A DNA stretch of 16,420 bases from Methanomicrobiales archaeon (GCA_028678555.1 JAJRDF010000004.1:1-16420); one strand, 5' to 3'; numbered from the stretch's first letter, positions 7,589 through 14,824 are shown. The notes: a model not told the origin generated them from the letters alone. Translations and numbers: made by a program.

Positions 7589-7613
7589 TGTTTTCGGGCA
7601 AGGTACGCGTCGC

Positions 7614-9440
7614 ATGGCAGTGCCGGGATTTATGGGCCGGATCCTCCGGGTGGATCTCACCAGGGGAAGCTGCACCGCCTCCGAATTACCGGTGGAATGG
7701 AAATCCCTCTTCCTGGGCGGCAGGGGGCTGGGGGTGGGCATCGTCTCTTCCCTGCTGGATCCCCGGACCGATGCGCTGGCACCCGGAAACATCCTCGTCA
7801 TGGCAGCCGGGCCCCTCACCGGCTCGGGGATGCCCCTCGGGGCCCGCTACAGCGTGGTCTCCCGCTCACCCCTCTCGGGTACGCTGGCCTCGTCCAACTC
7901 CGGGGGCTTCTTCGGCCCCATGCTCAAGCAGGCAGGGTTCGATGCCGTGGTGATCCAGGGCCGCGCCCCCCGGCCCTCGGTTCTCTGGATCCATGACGGC
8001 ACTGCGGAGATACGGGATGCAGGGGCCTCCTGGGGGATGACCACCTCCGGTGCCATGGCCGGCATCCGGGAGGAGATCGCCAGCCCGAAGGCCCGGGTGG
8101 CCTGCATCGGGCCTGCAGGGGAGCGCCTCTCACGGATGGCGGCCATTGTGAACGACCTGGGCCGGGCGGCAGGTCGCGGCGGCCTGGGCGCGGTGATGGG
8201 CTCCAAGGGACTGAAGGCCGTGGCGGCGGAAGGGAACCTGGGGCGGGAACCTGCGGACCCGGAGGAGTTCCTGAAGGTCCGGGAAGAGATGCGGTCCCTC
8301 GTGGATCGGAGCGGGATCTCGAAGGGGGCGCTGCACCGCTTCGGGACCGCCAACCTGGTACGGGTCATCAACGAGGCCCACCTGTTTCCCACCCGGAACT
8401 ACCGGGAATCCCACTTTTCGGAGGCCGACCAGATCTCGGGTGAGAAGCTGGCGGAGACAATCCTGGACCGGGTGGTGGGGTGCCACTCCTGCGCCATTGC
8501 CTGCGGCCGGGAGGTGCGGGTGGGGGACGAGACGATCCATGGCCCGGAGTACGAGACCATCTGGGCCTTCGGGGCCGACTGCGGGGTCTCCAGCCTGGAG
8601 GCCATCGCCCGGGCCAACCACCTCTGCAACGAGCTGGGCCTGGACACGGTCTCCACCGGTGCGACCATCGCCTGTGCAATGGAGCTCTCGGAGCGGCGAC
8701 TCATCCCCGAGCGGATCCGGTTCGGGGACCGGGAGGCAGTGGTGGACCTGGTCCGGAAGATCGGGCACCGGGAAGGGATCGGCGACGCCATGGCTGAAGG
8801 ATCGTACCGGTTTGCCCTCCGGCACGGCCACCCGGAGTTCTCCATCAGCGTCAAGGGGCAGGAGATCCCCGGTTACGACCCCCGGGGCCTGATGGGCCAG
8901 GGCCTGGAGTACGCGACCTCGGTGAGGGGTGCCTGCCACGTGTACGGGAACATGGTGTACCCCGAGGTCTTCGGGATCCCGGTGCGACTCGATCCATTCA
9001 CGCGGGAGGGCAAGGCGGAATGGACGAAGCGGATGCAGGATCAGGCGGCGGCCATCGACTCCCTGGGGATCTGCATGTTCTCCTTCCGGATCTTCTCACC
9101 GGCCCTCTATGCCCGTATGGCAGCGGCGGCGACCGCCCTTCCCGTGACAGAGGAATCCCTGCTCCTGGCCGGCGAACGATGCTGGAACCTGCAGAAGATC
9201 TTCAACCTGCGGGCCGGTATCGGGAAGGCGGATGACACGCTCCCCCCGCGGCTCCTGCAGGAGCCGGTGACCTCGGGGCCCGCCCGCGGCCGGGTCTGGC
9301 AGCGGCAGCCGCTCCTGGACGAATACTATGCCGCCCGGGGGTGGGATGGCGGGGGGCAGCCCACCCGGGACACCCTGGCACGGCTGGGGATCACTCCCGT
9401 GATGGTGCAGGGCGGTGCGATTCCCGTCGGGGATGGGTGA
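7614..9440 (+). CDS. Aldehyde:ferredoxin oxidoreductase family (tungsten enzyme)
   Basis: This family oxidises aldehydes, or reduces acids in reverse, with ferredoxin, using a bis-tungstopterin and one [4Fe-4S] cluster in the cytosol. The 608 residues are close to the 605 of Pyrococcus furiosus AOR, and the conserved blocks run end to end: GGRGLG, AAGPLTGSGMPLGARYSVV, SNSGGFFG, GPAGE, AAGRGGLGAVMGSK, GPEYETIWAFGADCG, LGLDTVSTG and YDPRG. The cluster ligands CxxCxxxC are C290, C293 and C297, with the fourth at C487 (DSLGIC), matching the known AOR positions. Substrate class cannot be read from sequence; AOR, FOR and WOR subfamilies are possible, and overall resemblance is closest to AOR. No cofactor-synthesis gene is adjacent. 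It is divergent from the Grx-flavoprotein gene across 100 bp. ATG 7632 is an alternative start. Confidence 0.92.
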   Translation: MAVPGFMGRILRVDLTRGSCTASELPVEWKSLFLGGRGLGVGIVSSLLDPRTDALAPGNILVMAAGPLTGSGMPLGARYSVVSRSPLSGTLASSNSGGFFGPMLKQAGFDAVVIQGRAPRPSVLWIHDGTAEIRDAGASWGMTTSGAMAGIREEIASPKARVACIGPAGERLSRMAAIVNDLGRAAGRGGLGAVMGSKGLKAVAAEGNLGREPADPEEFLKVREEMRSLVDRSGISKGALHRFGTANLVRVINEAHLFPTRNYRESHFSEADQISGEKLAETILDRVVGCHSCAIACGREVRVGDETIHGPEYETIWAFGADCGVSSLEAIARANHLCNELGLDTVSTGATIACAMELSERRLIPERIRFGDREAVVDLVRKIGHREGIGDAMAEGSYRFALRHGHPEFSISVKGQEIPGYDPRGLMGQGLEYATSVRGACHVYGNMVYPEVFGIPVRLDPFTREGKAEWTKRMQDQAAAIDSLGICMFSFRIFSPALYARMAAAATALPVTEESLLLAGERCWNLQKIFNLRAGIGKADDTLPPRLLQEPVTSGPARGRVWQRQPLLDEYYAARGWDGGGQPTRDTLARLGITPVMVQGGAIPVGDG

Positions 9441-9481
9441 GGAGGCCCCGCTCCCTGAACGTGTGGGGTGTTGATGCCTCC
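9441..9481 (+). terminator. Possible hairpin after AOR
   Basis: GGAGGC directly after the AOR stop can pair with GCCTCC at 9476-9481, with CCC and GGG inside the loop able to extend the fold. Only TTT follows, so it is a weak terminator candidate. Confidence 0.3.
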
Positions 9482-9496
9482 TTTCCGGTTCCATTC

Positions 9497-9552
9497 TGAC
9501 GGGAGGGGGGCCAGCCTCCCCCCCTCCCGGTCCCACCCCCTGACGAGAGGAT
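9497..9552 (-). repeat. Module B intergenic palindrome, copy 3
   Basis: On the plus strand CGGGAGGGGGG (9500-9510) pairs perfectly with CCCCCCTCCCG (9519-9529). Read on the minus strand it has the family order: ATCCTCTCGTCA, G-tracts with loops of 1, 3 and 1 nt (plus-strand C-tracts at 9518-9524, 9526-9528, 9532-9534 and 9536-9540), the hairpin, then CGTCAG. It is the B half of a composite element with module A at 9600-9660. Confidence 0.8.
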
Positions 9553-9599
9553 GGATTGTTACTGGGTGCAACCCCCAGAAGCTGCATTCATCCGGATCA

Positions 9600-9660
9600 A
9601 CCGCGGGGGGACGCCCACGCGGCAGGGGGGCGGAGCCCCCCAGGAGCGTCTCACCAGAAG
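9600..9660 (-). repeat. Module A intergenic palindrome, copy 2
   Basis: On the minus strand it reads CTGGTGAGACGCTC, then GGGGGGC-TCC-GCCCCCC (plus positions 9625-9631 and 9635-9641), then GCCGCGTGGGC and a CCCCCC run. The same order is found at 14581-14640. It is separated from module B copy 3 by 47 nt. Confidence 0.75.
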
Positions 9661-9800
9661 TCAGTGAATATACGCCTCATCATAGTCGAAGGCTGCAACC
9701 GCAGGGGCGACGGGAGAGGGCGACAGCTCCCTCGCTGTTCCGCATGCGGGAACCGCTCCTCCTTCTGATCCCGGCCTCGCCGTTCCGTGCGGCCGTTTCC

Positions 9801-10322
9801 TCACATCTTCTTGTCCTCTTTCTCGGCCTCTTCCTGCGTGAGGATCGTGAGCTCGCAGTTCCGGTAGTCCCCCATGCACATGGCCCGGACGAACCGGGTG
9901 GTGTACTTCGGATTCAGGCTCTCCACGGCGGCCATGGAGAAGGCCATGCACTTGGGGAACAGGTGGGCAGGCTTCCCCCCCAGCTCGGCCCCCCGCATCA
10001 TGAAGGGGCAGCCCTTCGTGAGAATGACGGCGCGGGTCCCGGAGAGGTCCAGCACCTCTTCCCTCACCTCCGGACCAAAGAAGAGGGTTGTCACCAGGCG
10101 CACGCACTCGGCGATCTCCTTCGCGGTGCCCGTGGGAAGGCTGAACCCCTCGGCCACCCCCCGGGCCTCTTTCCCGGCCTCGATCCAGACGTTGTACTCC
10201 AGTTCATCGTACCGGTCCCCCAGTGCCTCGCGGAACGCCCCGTCGTAGAGCACCGGGAAGCTGGAGACCATGCGGGTGGCGACCTGCCACCGCATCTCCC
10301 CCGGGATATCCCTGATATCCAT
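9801..10322 (-). CDS. Unrecognised conserved-looking protein with five cysteines
   Basis: I do not recognise this 173-residue protein with certainty. It has no signal peptide or membrane segment. The first half is helical with acidic and basic residues. The second half holds KGCPFMM (C105), FPKCMAF (C125) and CMGDYRNC (C149, C156), with another Cys at 73. The pattern of a Cys near the core followed by a C-terminal C-x-G-D-x(3)-C resembles small-molecule or metal-binding V4R-like and thiazoline-hydrolase-like (ATC hydrolase) domains, but that is a weak analogy. The C-terminus is charged (EEAEKEDKKM). ATG 10322 has GGAGGG eight bases upstream on the minus strand, which supports translation. The gene stands alone, convergent with AOR and divergent from the transglutaminase-like gene. 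Confidence 0.75.
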   Translation of the reverse strand: MDIRDIPGEMRWQVATRMVSSFPVLYDGAFREALGDRYDELEYNVWIEAGKEARGVAEGFSLPTGTAKEIAECVRLVTTLFFGPEVREEVLDLSGTRAVILTKGCPFMMRGAELGGKPAHLFPKCMAFSMAAVESLNPKYTTRFVRAMCMGDYRNCELTILTQEEAEKEDKKM

Positions 10323-10409
10323 CCCCCTGTCCCTCCGGTGTCCGGCCCGCCGCTGTCCTGGCCCGCCATGACCTGCGGCCGGATCTGCACGGGAATCTCT
10401 CCGGGCCCA

Positions 10410-10420
10410 CCGATATAGCT
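10410..10420 (-). promoter_or_regulatory. Possible TATA box of the 173-residue gene
   Basis: On the minus strand AGCTATATCGG is the most AT-rich stretch of the divergent gap. It lies about 94 nt before ATG 10322, so the leader would be roughly 70 nt and would include the GGAGGG ribosome site. Confidence 0.3.
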
Positions 10421-10436
10421 ATCTCCGGGGGCCGGT

Positions 10437-10444
10437 CCTTTATG
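10437..10444 (+). promoter_or_regulatory. Candidate TATA box of the transglutaminase-like gene
   Basis: CCTTTATG lies about 29 nt before ATG 10470, the same spacing as the tfrA, AOR and Grx-flavoprotein boxes. No strong ribosome site is seen before the ATG. Confidence 0.45.
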
Positions 10445-10469
10445 GGGGCGGCGAGCCAAGATCTGATCC

Positions 10470-11543
10470 ATGCGTCCATCATCCCGGGGGCGCCCGATCC
10501 TCCCGGACCTGATCGGGAGGAACCCCGCCCTCGCAGTGGCCGTGGTGATGCTCGCGGTCTTCCTGGCGGCCGGGTGCCTGGGGGGTTTTTTCGCCTTCCG
10601 GCCGGACGTCGTCTATCCGTCCATCACACCCATTGAGGGTGCCCCGTCACACCCCGTCACTCTCACGTACCCGTTCGAGGGCAGTACCGTGACCCTCACC
10701 GTGCCTATCAGCGGTCCTGTCTTCTACGGGGCCCAGCGGGCGGTGAAGAACGCCACCATTGTCCGGGACCTGCCTGATGAACACTGGATTCCGGGGTACT
10801 ACCTGGCCTTCGTCTCGGACCCGGCCCAGGATGGATTCTATGGTGATACCCTCTCCGAGTTCCGAAGGGTACGGGCTGAAAGGAATCTGGACAGTGACCG
10901 GTACGTGGAGCTCCTTGCGGTTGCCGTCCAGTCGATGCCGTACCGGATCAACGGGGACGATGCACCGCCGCGGTTCCCGGTGGAGACCTTTGCGGAACGC
11001 ACGGGGGACTGCGACGACAAGAGCCTGCTCCTGGCCGGTCTCCTGGCCCGGGAGGGGTACCAGGTCTCCCTCCTGGTCTTCGGGGCAGAGAACCACGTGG
11101 CAGTGGGAATAACTGCCGGTGACTGCCGCTACCGGAACACCTCGTATGCGTATCTGGAGGCCACCAACCTCTCCCTGGTGGGGATACCCCCGGAGGAGAT
11201 CCAGGGCCCCATCAGGGTGCTGACTTCGGATCCCCTGGTGATCCCCGTCGGGAACGGGACCCTGCCGTACGGGTCCTGCGGCCAGACACTGGCCATCCAC
11301 ACGGCGATGCTCACCGCCCGGGAAGCGGCGGCTGCCCTGGACCGGCAGCTGGGGGCAAAGGACGCGGAGATGGACCGGGCGAAGAGTTCGGGGAACATCG
11401 CCGGGTACAACCGCCTGGTGCCGGAATACAACCGCATGGTGGGGGATCTGAACCGGAACGCGGATGCCCACAACTACATCCTGAAGCATCTCCACGATCG
11501 CCCGGGCACCTACCTCTGGCTGAAGGGCCGCGGCCTGATCTAA
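10470..11543 (+). CDS. Membrane-anchored transglutaminase-like protein (putative lipoprotein)
   Basis: The 357-residue product has a basic N-terminus, a hydrophobic segment at about 19-43 and the lipobox-like FLAAGC with Cys36, so it is probably exported and anchored at the outer face of the membrane. The middle matches the transglutaminase-like papain fold: ERTGDCDDKSLLLAGLL with nucleophile Cys181, ENHVAVGI with His209, and YAYLEAT with Glu230 where Asp is more usual. The last third (about 280-345) is helical and charged, possibly a coiled coil. Such domains act as proteases, amidases or cross-linking enzymes, and the substrate here is unknown. If the segment is not cleaved it would be a single membrane anchor. 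The stop codon overlaps the truA stop by 3 bases, tail to tail. Confidence 0.78.
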   Translation: MRPSSRGRPILPDLIGRNPALAVAVVMLAVFLAAGCLGGFFAFRPDVVYPSITPIEGAPSHPVTLTYPFEGSTVTLTVPISGPVFYGAQRAVKNATIVRDLPDEHWIPGYYLAFVSDPAQDGFYGDTLSEFRRVRAERNLDSDRYVELLAVAVQSMPYRINGDDAPPRFPVETFAERTGDCDDKSLLLAGLLAREGYQVSLLVFGAENHVAVGITAGDCRYRNTSYAYLEATNLSLVGIPPEEIQGPIRVLTSDPLVIPVGNGTLPYGSCGQTLAIHTAMLTAREAAAALDRQLGAKDAEMDRAKSSGNIAGYNRLVPEYNRMVGDLNRNADAHNYILKHLHDRPGTYLWLKGRGLI

Positions 11544-12340
11544 GGTTCAGCGGTCCTTTCCTGCAGGACCCGGCAGATCCGGGCCATCAGGGCATGGTGC
11601 CGCCATAGGAAGGCCAGGGAGTCCCGGCTCCGGTGATCGATGGCCAACTCCTGGAAGGTGATGCCGCAGTCCACGTCCCAGAGGATCAGCCCCTCAGCCG
11701 GCGCGGGCGGCACCCGAGGGCCGGAGGGTTCGGCCAGCAGTTCGCGGATCCGTTCCCCGCCGGCCTCCCCCCTCCCCACCGCTTCCAGCACCCCGGCCAT
11801 GGAACGGACCATCTGCCAGAGAAAGGACCATGCCGTTACCTCGAAGACGGGAAAGCCCTCCTCCCGAGAGACCCGGGCCGCCAGGACCACCCGTTCGGGG
11901 TTTTTCCCTTCCACCCGCCCGAACCGCGAATAATCGAACCGGCCCACAAAAGAGCCGGCGGCCCGGTCCATGGCGGCGGTATCCAGGTCCAGGTCTGGAA
12001 AGAGGTAGCGGTAGGTCCGGGAGCGGGCATCGTGCCGGGGATGGAATTCCCCCGGGACCCGGGCGATCCCGGTGCACCAGATGTCCCGGGGGAGCTGGAG
12101 GCTGAGCGCCTCCTGCGCCCGGTCCGGGACAGGGGTATCGAAGGCACAGACCTGGCCCCGGGCATGGACTCCCCGGTCCGTCCGCCCGGCGAAGCAGAAC
12201 CGTGCCTCCCTCCAGTCGCTGAAGAGCTCCAGCCGCCGGCAGGCTGCGATCACCTCGCCCTCCACGGTCCGCTCCTCTGTTTGCTGCTGGGACCCGTGGA
12301 ACCGGTCGCCCAGGTAGGAGAGCCGGAGGGCCAGCCTCAT
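11540..12340 (-). CDS. truA: tRNA pseudouridine synthase A
   Basis: TruA isomerises uridines in the anticodon stem-loop of tRNAs (classically positions 38-40). The 266 residues match the family length. The catalytic block is FAGRTDRGVHARGQV with Asp55; bacteria usually have GRTDAGVHA. RSRTYRYLF, FVGRFDYSRFG and FLWQMVRSMAGVL are the later TruA blocks. The ATG overlaps the stop of the upstream PHP gene as ATGA, and no strong ribosome site precedes it, so translation is probably coupled. The 3' end overlaps the stop of the transglutaminase-like gene by a few bases on the opposite strand. Confidence 0.95.
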   Translation of the reverse strand: MRLALRLSYLGDRFHGSQQQTEERTVEGEVIAACRRLELFSDWREARFCFAGRTDRGVHARGQVCAFDTPVPDRAQEALSLQLPRDIWCTGIARVPGEFHPRHDARSRTYRYLFPDLDLDTAAMDRAAGSFVGRFDYSRFGRVEGKNPERVVLAARVSREEGFPVFEVTAWSFLWQMVRSMAGVLEAVGRGEAGGERIRELLAEPSGPRVPPAPAEGLILWDVDCGITFQELAIDHRSRDSLAFLWRHHALMARICRVLQERTAEP

Positions 12341-13002
12341 CGCCGGATTCGCCTTCTCACCCGCTTCCAGGCGCTCCGGAGGGACTGGCGCGAATAGGTC
12401 CGGAGCGGGGTCATCCTGCCGCCGGCCGCGGTGCGGCCTTCCCGGATGGCAGCAAGGATGGACGGGACCGTGGGTTCGGCGGCGACCAGCGTGTACCCGA
12501 ACCCCACGTACCGGGCGTTGTGGGCATCACTCCCGCCGACGACAGGCTTCCGGAACCTGCGGGCCACCCGTGCTGCCTTCCGGTTGGCAGAGCCCACGAT
12601 GTAACGGCTGTTGAAGACCTCGATGGCATCCACCGCTCCCGGGGCCCTCTGGGCCCTCCGGGCCGCCCCGTGGCGCCACATGTGGTAGGGGTGGGGCAGG
12701 ATCGTGACGGCCCCCTGGTCCCGGGCCAGGGCGATGGTCTCCATCACGTCCAGGCCGGGGGGGATCGCACGGGAGACCCCGAGGGCGATGAGATGTCCCT
12801 GCCGGGTGGAGATCTCGATACCGGGGATGACCAGGACCCGGCTCTCCGTTCCCAGGGCCCGGGCCACCCCTGCCAGCGTGTCGTGGTCCGTGATGGCGAT
12901 GGCATCGAGACCGTGGGCCTCGGCGCGCCTGAGTATCTCCTCGACGGTGCTCTCGCCGTCCCTGGAGGCGTCCGTGTGGACGTGCAGATCGCAGCGGAGC
13001 AT
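12337..13002 (-). CDS. PHP-domain metal-dependent phosphoesterase
   Basis: The 221-residue protein has all metal-binding motifs of the PHP family in order: HVH (7-9), TDHD (38-41), PGIEIS with Glu63, GH at 69-70, HPYH (104-107), VFN (129-131) and SDAH (158-161). Family members hydrolyse phosphoesters, including RNase AM-like and nucleotidase activities; the substrate here cannot be named. The C-terminus is strongly basic (WKRVRRRIRR), which suggests nucleic acid contact and would fit its pairing with truA. I chose ATG 13002 because PHP proteins begin a few residues before HxH and a TATA-like box lies about 32 nt upstream. An ATG at 13032 would add only MRQKKKGSHI. The gene is divergent from the DHPS-like gene across 44 bp. 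Confidence 0.85.
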   Translation of the reverse strand: MLRCDLHVHTDASRDGESTVEEILRRAEAHGLDAIAITDHDTLAGVARALGTESRVLVIPGIEISTRQGHLIALGVSRAIPPGLDVMETIALARDQGAVTILPHPYHMWRHGAARRAQRAPGAVDAIEVFNSRYIVGSANRKAARVARRFRKPVVGGSDAHNARYVGFGYTLVAAEPTVPSILAAIREGRTAAGGRMTPLRTYSRQSLRSAWKRVRRRIRR

Positions 13003-13012
13003 GATGTGAGAT

Positions 13013-13020
13013 CCTTTTTT
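13013..13020 (+). promoter_or_regulatory. Possible TATA box of the DHPS-like gene
   Basis: A T-rich stretch (CCTTTTTT) is centred about 30 nt before ATG 13047. It overlaps the region just before the divergent PHP start. Confidence 0.35.
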
Positions 13021-13030
13021 CTTCTGCCGC

Positions 13031-13038
13031 ATATTAAG
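13031..13038 (-). promoter_or_regulatory. Candidate TATA box of PHP-truA
   Basis: On the minus strand CTTAATAT is centred about 32 nt before the PHP ATG at 13002. It supports the shorter start, because an ATG at 13032 would leave no room for a box at this position. Confidence 0.45.
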
Positions 13039-13046
13039 GGAGCTCT

Positions 13047-14468
13047 ATGCGAATCCTCCTCCCCACCGGCACCGCCACCGTCCCCACCGTCCGTGCCGCT
13101 GCCGAAGGGTATGATGCCGACGTGGTGGTCACCGGGGAGATAGCGTCGTTCCTCACCCCCTCCCAGCTCCTTGCCCTCGTGAAGAAGGGGTCGTACGGCA
13201 TGGTCCTGGTCTCGGGCATGTGCACGGCCTCCTTTGAGGCAGTGGAACGCGAGACCGGTGTCCCTGTCTTCCGGGGTCCCCGCCACGCCGCGGATCTCTC
13301 CCTCGTGCTCCCGCTCCTCCCCGGGGTGACCCTCTCGCGGACGGTGCCGGCAGATGACTTTCTCGCTGCCCGCAAGGCCGAGGAGGCGTCCCGCAGGCTC
13401 TCGACCCTTGAAGCGGATGCGGACCCCGAGATCCTGATCCGGGGGGTGAAGATCGGCGGGGGCTCCCGGATCAAGGTCCTCGCCGAGATCATGGATGCCC
13501 ACCGGGAACCCGCCCTGAGGGCCCGGGTGGAGGACTTCTTCGCCCGGGGGGCCGATATCGTGGACCTGGGATTCGGGTTCGATGCCACGCCGGCAGACGT
13601 GGAACGGTGTTTCCGGGAGATCCAGGACCTGGAAGGACCGATCTCGGTGGACACCCAGGATCCGGCCCTGATCGGAGCCGCCCTGTTCCGTGCGGACCTG
13701 GTTCTCTCCCTGCACGACGGGAACATCCCCGCCGTGGGGACCCGCGTGGCAGAGAGCGGGGCAGCCGCCGTGGTCGTCCCCGGTACCGCGGGGCTCTCCG
13801 CCAACCTGGCCGCGGCCAGGTCATCCGGTATCTCCTGCCTGATCGCCGACCCCCTCCTCCAGCCCGTGGGATCCGGCCTCCTGGAATCCCTCGCAGCGGT
13901 CCGTGGGGCGGGGGAGCTGGGATACCCCCTCTTCTTCGGCGCAGGGAACGTGGTGGAGCTCCTGGATGCCGACTCTCCCGGGGCCAATGCGGTGCTGGCA
14001 GGTCTCGCGAAGGAGGCGGGGGCCGCGGTGATCTTCACCAGCGAGCACTCGGACAAGACGCACGGGTCGGTGGGCGAGATGCGGTGCGCCACCGGGATGA
14101 TGGCGCTTCTCGGCGATCGGCCGTACCCCAAGGACCTGGGGATCTCCCTCCTGATCCTCAAGGAGAAGCGCCGCCGCAGGGAGCCGCCGCTCTCGTATTC
14201 CCGGCAGGAACCGGCGTCTCCCATGCCCCGGGAGATCGAGTACGACCCCTGCGGGAATTTCCGGATCGGGATCGAGGGGGACGAGATCGTGGCCGTCCAC
14301 AACGGCACCGCCATCCGTGGGAAGCGGTGGCAGGACGTGATGCACACCCTGATCACGGAGGGGAGGGTTTCGCGGCTGGACCATGCCGCGTACCTGGGGA
14401 TGGAGCTGTACCGGGCCGGCCTTGCCATCCGGTTCGGCCGCTCCTTCGAACAGGACGGGGAGTTCTAG
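13047..14468 (+). CDS. Dihydropteroate synthase-like protein with DUF4346 tail
   Basis: The 473-residue protein belongs to the archaeal DHPS-related family (MJ0107 type). The N-terminal part (1-125) is a Rossmann-like extension with VVVTGEI and LVSGMCTASF. The TIM-barrel part (about 130-370) shows GADIVDLGFGFDATP (168-182) and SVDTQDPALIGAAL (200-213), where true DHPS enzymes have their pterin and sulfonamide-site strands. The C-terminal part (about 398-465) with YDPCGNFRIGIEGDEIVAVHNG is the DUF4346-like tail. A role in tetrahydromethanopterin or another pterin pathway has been suggested for the family, but methanogens do not need classical DHPS, so the reaction is open. AAGGGAG lies four bases before the ATG as ribosome site. 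No operon partner follows. Confidence 0.85.
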   Translation: MRILLPTGTATVPTVRAAAEGYDADVVVTGEIASFLTPSQLLALVKKGSYGMVLVSGMCTASFEAVERETGVPVFRGPRHAADLSLVLPLLPGVTLSRTVPADDFLAARKAEEASRRLSTLEADADPEILIRGVKIGGGSRIKVLAEIMDAHREPALRARVEDFFARGADIVDLGFGFDATPADVERCFREIQDLEGPISVDTQDPALIGAALFRADLVLSLHDGNIPAVGTRVAESGAAAVVVPGTAGLSANLAAARSSGISCLIADPLLQPVGSGLLESLAAVRGAGELGYPLFFGAGNVVELLDADSPGANAVLAGLAKEAGAAVIFTSEHSDKTHGSVGEMRCATGMMALLGDRPYPKDLGISLLILKEKRRRREPPLSYSRQEPASPMPREIEYDPCGNFRIGIEGDEIVAVHNGTAIRGKRWQDVMHTLITEGRVSRLDHAAYLGMELYRAGLAIRFGRSFEQDGEF

Positions 14469-14580
14469 AGTGGAATCATTCTCAGTGTTCTTTTCCTGAC
14501 AGACAGGACGTAACCCTGCCCCCGCCGCGACCCCAGCGGAGTACTCTTCTCGAGCCCTATCAGTGTCAGCCATCTGCCGA

Positions 14581-14640
14581 CTACTGATGAGACGCTCTCG
14601 GGGGCTCACCGCCCCCGCCGCATGGGCACCCCCCGCCGGT
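14581..14640 (+). repeat. Module A intergenic palindrome, copy 1
   Basis: It reads CTGATGAGACGCTC, then a perfect 7-bp stem CGGGGGC (14599-14605) and GCCCCCG (14611-14617) around TCACC, then GCCGCATGGGC and a CCCCCC run. The same elements occur in the same order on the minus strand at 9600-9660. Module B follows after 50 nt. Confidence 0.75.
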
Positions 14641-14690
14641 GTTCCAGGACCGGGAGATGCATCCGGTCTCAATAACTGACGTGGCGGGAC

Positions 14691-14736
14691 ATCCTCATCG
14701 GGGGAGGGACCGGGAGGGGGGTCGTGCCCCCTCCCG
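14691..14736 (+). repeat. Module B intergenic palindrome, copy 4
   Basis: It starts ATCCTCATC and has G-tracts at 14700-14704, 14706-14708, 14712-14714 and 14716-14721 with loops of 1, 3 and 1 nt. A perfect 10-bp stem forms between CGGGAGGGGG (14711-14720) and CCCCCTCCCG (14727-14736). Confidence 0.8.
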
Positions 14737-14804
14737 CATCTTACCACGAGAACCCCATCGGCAGATATGGTTGAAACCGCCCCCACCCAATCCTTCATCA
14801 CTTT

Positions 14805-14822
14805 CCCGGTCCAATGACCGGG
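14805..14822. promoter_or_regulatory. Perfect palindrome abutting the JAMM start codon
   Basis: CCCGGTC, a CAAT spacer and GACCGGG form a perfect 7-bp inverted repeat ending two bases before ATG 14825. It covers the place where a transcript start or ribosome site would be, so it may be an operator or an RNA hairpin controlling the JAMM-ribL pair. Confidence 0.45.
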
Positions 14823-14824
14823 GG

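Larger units (their letters stand above)
9441..9800. other. Convergent intergenic region AOR / 173-residue gene
   Basis: This 360-bp gap contains the possible AOR terminator, module B copy 3 (9497-9552) and module A copy 2 (9600-9660). The remaining 140 bp (9661-9800) hold small GC hairpins, such as the near-palindrome GTTCCGCATGCGGGAAC, but no recognised gene. Confidence 0.7.
14469..14824. other. Intergenic region DHPS-like / JAMM gene
   Basis: This 356-bp gap holds module A copy 1 (14581-14640), module B copy 4 (14691-14736) and a perfect palindrome just before the JAMM start (14805-14822). The first 110 bp include a T-rich TTCTTTTCC near 14490 that might end the DHPS-like transcript, and a small ATCAGT/ACTGAT inverted repeat. 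No gene is recognised. Confidence 0.7.

Noticed and set aside
7500..7613. Upstream extension of the AOR gene
   Set aside because: It crosses the divergent promoter region and the start of the opposite gene. ATG 7614 matches the family N-terminus.
14639..14824. Upstream extension of the JAMM gene
   Set aside because: The extension translates the repeat element and the palindrome and contains no domain sequence.
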